Source of the DNA: Micromussa lordhowensis
Taxonomy: Eukaryota; Cnidaria; Anthozoa; Scleractinia; Lobophylliidae
Assembly: GCA_964020085.1 (NCBI GenBank)
Contig: OZ026595.1
Location: 14,145,414-14,209,413, forward strand
Reading direction: 5' to 3'
Length of the DNA stretch: 64,000 nucleotides
Shown here: positions 61,770-64,000 of the stretch, one piece after another
Numbering within the stretch: position 1 is the first letter of the stretch
Layout of the letters: every line of letters starts with the position of its first letter
Notes under the pieces: generated by a model
What the model saw: the letters and a program-made list of their open reading frames with translations, nothing else
What the model was told of the DNA's origin: nothing
Database searches by the model: none
Program-made: the position numbers and the translations under genes

Positions 61770-64000
61770 AAAACAGCTGTAATTGTTGGCGCGAAATAAA
61801 CACAACAGCTGTAATTGTTGGCGAGAAATAAACAAAACAGCTGTCATTGTTGGCGTAACATTGTTGGCGCAAAATAAACAAAACAGCTGTAATTGTTGGC
61901 GCAAAATAAACAAAACAGCTGTAATTGTTGGCGCGAAATAAACAAAACAGCTGTAATTGTTGGCGTAAAATAAACAAAACAGCTGTAATTGTTGGCGTAA
62001 AATAAACAAAAGAGCTGTAATTGTTGGCGCGAAATAAACAAAACAGCTGTAATTGTTGGCGAGAGATAAACAAAACAGCTGTCATTGTTGGCGTAACATT
62101 GTTGGCGCAAAATAAACAAAACAGCTGTAATTGTTGGCGCAAAATAAACAAAACAGCTGTATTTGTTGGCGCGAAATAAACACAACAGCTGTAATTGTTG
62201 GCGCAAAATAAACAAAACAGCTGTAAGTGTTGGCGAGAAATAAACAAAAAAGCTGTAACTGTTGGCGAGAAATAAACAAAACAGCTGTCATTGTTGGTGC
62301 AAAATAAACAAAACAGCTGTCATTGTCGGCGCGAAATAAACAAAACAGCTGTCATTGTTGGCGCAAAATAAACAAAACAGCTGTAATTGTTGGCGTAAAA
62401 TAAACAAAACAGCTGTAATTGTTGGCGCAAAATAAACAAAACAGCTGTAATTGTTGGCGTAAAATAAACAAAAGAGCTGTAATTGTTGGCGCGAAATAAA
62501 CACAACAGCTGTAATTGTTGGCGAGAAATAAACAAAACAGCTGTCATTGTTGGCGTAACATTGTTGGCGCAAAATAAACAAAACAGCTGTAATTGTTGGC
62601 GCAAAATAAACAAAACAGCTGTAATTGTTGGCGCAAAATAAACAAAACAGCTGTAATTGTTTGCGTAAAATAAACAAAACAGCTGTAATTGTTGGCACAA
62701 AATAAACAAAACAGCTGTAATTGTTGGCGTAAAATAAACAAAAGAGCTGTAATTGTTGGCGCGAAATAAACAAAACAGCTGTAATTGTTGGCGAGAAATA
62801 AACAAAACAGCTGTCATTGTTAGCGTAACATTGTTGGCGTAAAATAAACAAAACAGCTGTAAGTGTTGGCGAGAAATAAACAAAAAAACTGTAATTGTTG
62901 GCGAGAAATAAACAAAACAGCTGTCATTGTTGGCGCAAAATAAACAAAACAGCTGTCATTGTCGGCGCGAAATAAACAAAACAGCTGTCATTGTTGGCGC
63001 AAAATAAACAAAACAGCTGTAATTGTTGGCGTGAAATAAACAAAACAGCTGTAATTGTTGGCGCAAAATAAACAAAACAGCTGTAATTGTTGGCGTAAAA
63101 TAAACAAAACAGCTGTAATTGTTGGCGTAAAATAAACAAAACAGCTGTAATTGTTGGCGTAACATTGTTGGCGCAATATAAACAAAACAGCTGTAATTGT
63201 TGGCGTAAAATAAACAAAACAGCTGTAATTGTTGGCGCGAAATAAACAAATCAGCTGTAATTGTTGGCGTAAAATAAACAAAACAGCTGTAATTGTTGGC
63301 GCAAAATAAACAAAACAGCTGTAATTGTTGGCGTAAAAAAAACAAAAGAGCTGTAATTGTTGGCGCGAAATAAACAAAACAGCTGTAATTGTTGGCGAGA
63401 AATAAACAAAACAGCTGTCATTGTTGGCGTAACATTGTTGGCGCAAAATAAACAAAACAGCTGTAATTGTTGGCGAGAAATAAACAAAACAGCTGTAATT
63501 GTTGGCGCGAAATAAACACAACAGCTGTAATTGTTGGCGTAAAATAAACAAAACAGGTGTAATTGTTGCCGAGAAATAAACAAAAGAGCTGTAATTGTTG
63601 GCGAGAAATAAAAAAAACAGCTGTCATTGTTGGCGCAAAATAAACAAAACAGCTGTCATTGTTGGCGCGAAATAAACAAAACAGCTGTCATTGTTGGCGC
63701 AAAATAAACAAAACAGCTTTAATTGTTGACGTAAAATAAACAAAACAGCTGTAGTTGTTGGCGCAAAATAAACAAAACAGCTGTAATTGTTGGCGTAAAA
63801 TAAAAAAAACAGCTGTAATTGTTGGCGCGAAATAAACACAACAGCTGTAATTGTTGGCGAGAACTAAACAAAACAGCTGTCATTGTTGGCGTAACATTGT
63901 TGGTGCAAAATAAACAAAACAGCTGTAATTGTTTGCGCAAAATAAACAAAACAGCTGTATTTGTTGGCGCGAAATAAACACAACAGCTGTAATTGTTTGC
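61770..64000 (+). repeat. 32-bp satellite array, right part
   Basis: The same 32-bp satellite resumes at the A-run before CAGCTG, in the same orientation as on the left, and runs off the window end in mid-monomer. It includes 14-bp truncated units (for example near 61,855, 62,095, 62,555, 62,826, 63,166, 63,430 and 63,890) and the same variant alphabet. The stretch 62,082-62,405 repeats the variant string of 60,522-60,845, offset 1,560 bp, but continues uninterrupted where the left copy is broken by the unique segment. No gene is seen. Confidence 0.97.

Noticed and set aside
1..64000. CENP-B box or telomere repeat in the monomer
   Set aside because: The monomer lacks the CENP-B core pattern and no TTAGGG-like repeat is present, so a centromeric or telomeric role cannot be claimed from sequence.

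Overview
Nearly the whole window is one satellite DNA array. From base 1 to about 60,845, and again from about 61,770 to the last base, the sequence is a head-to-tail run of a 32-bp monomer in a single orientation. A clean example is 473-504. The monomer has an A-rich half (AAAATAAACAAAAC), the 8-bp palindrome ACAGCTGT, then AATTGTTGGCG and a short variable linker. Both window ends fall inside the array, so the true array is longer than about 63 kb. I estimate about 1,800-1,900 monomers here, but I did not count them.

One segment of about 924 bp (60,846-61,769) is not satellite. It has mixed composition, internal direct and inverted repeats, and two short antisense open stretches. I cannot identify its family. 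No convincing complete gene, rRNA, tRNA, CRISPR array or bacterial feature is present. The window suggests a eukaryotic heterochromatic or satellite region, plausibly animal, but nothing fixes the species.

The array is organised on several levels. (1) The 32-bp monomer exists in a small set of variants, mainly at the linker (T, CA, CG or AG before AAAT) and after CTGT (AATT, CATT, CACT, AGTT). (2) A recurrent 14-bp truncated monomer interrupts the run at spacings of exactly 32n+14 bp. (3) Ordered strings of variants form higher-order units of about 3.4-4.1 kb: offsets 4,076 bp between 3.4 and 14 kb, 3,674 bp between 12.5 and 19 kb, 3,417 bp between 32.5 and 38.8 kb. (4) These are nested in larger tandem duplications: about 13.3-14.5 kb (6.4-20.8 kb against 19.7-34.7 kb) and 7.06-7.12 kb (about 36-43 kb against 43-50 kb). 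(5) Recent smaller duplications sit inside these: 160, 302, 970, 1,656, 1,669 and 2,675 bp.

The minus strand of the consensus monomer contains no stop codon in any frame, so the array produces many long antisense open frames with a 32-residue periodic peptide. I treat all of them as by-products of the repeat, not genes. Duplication boundaries were read by eye from shared variant strings and are good to about one or two monomers.
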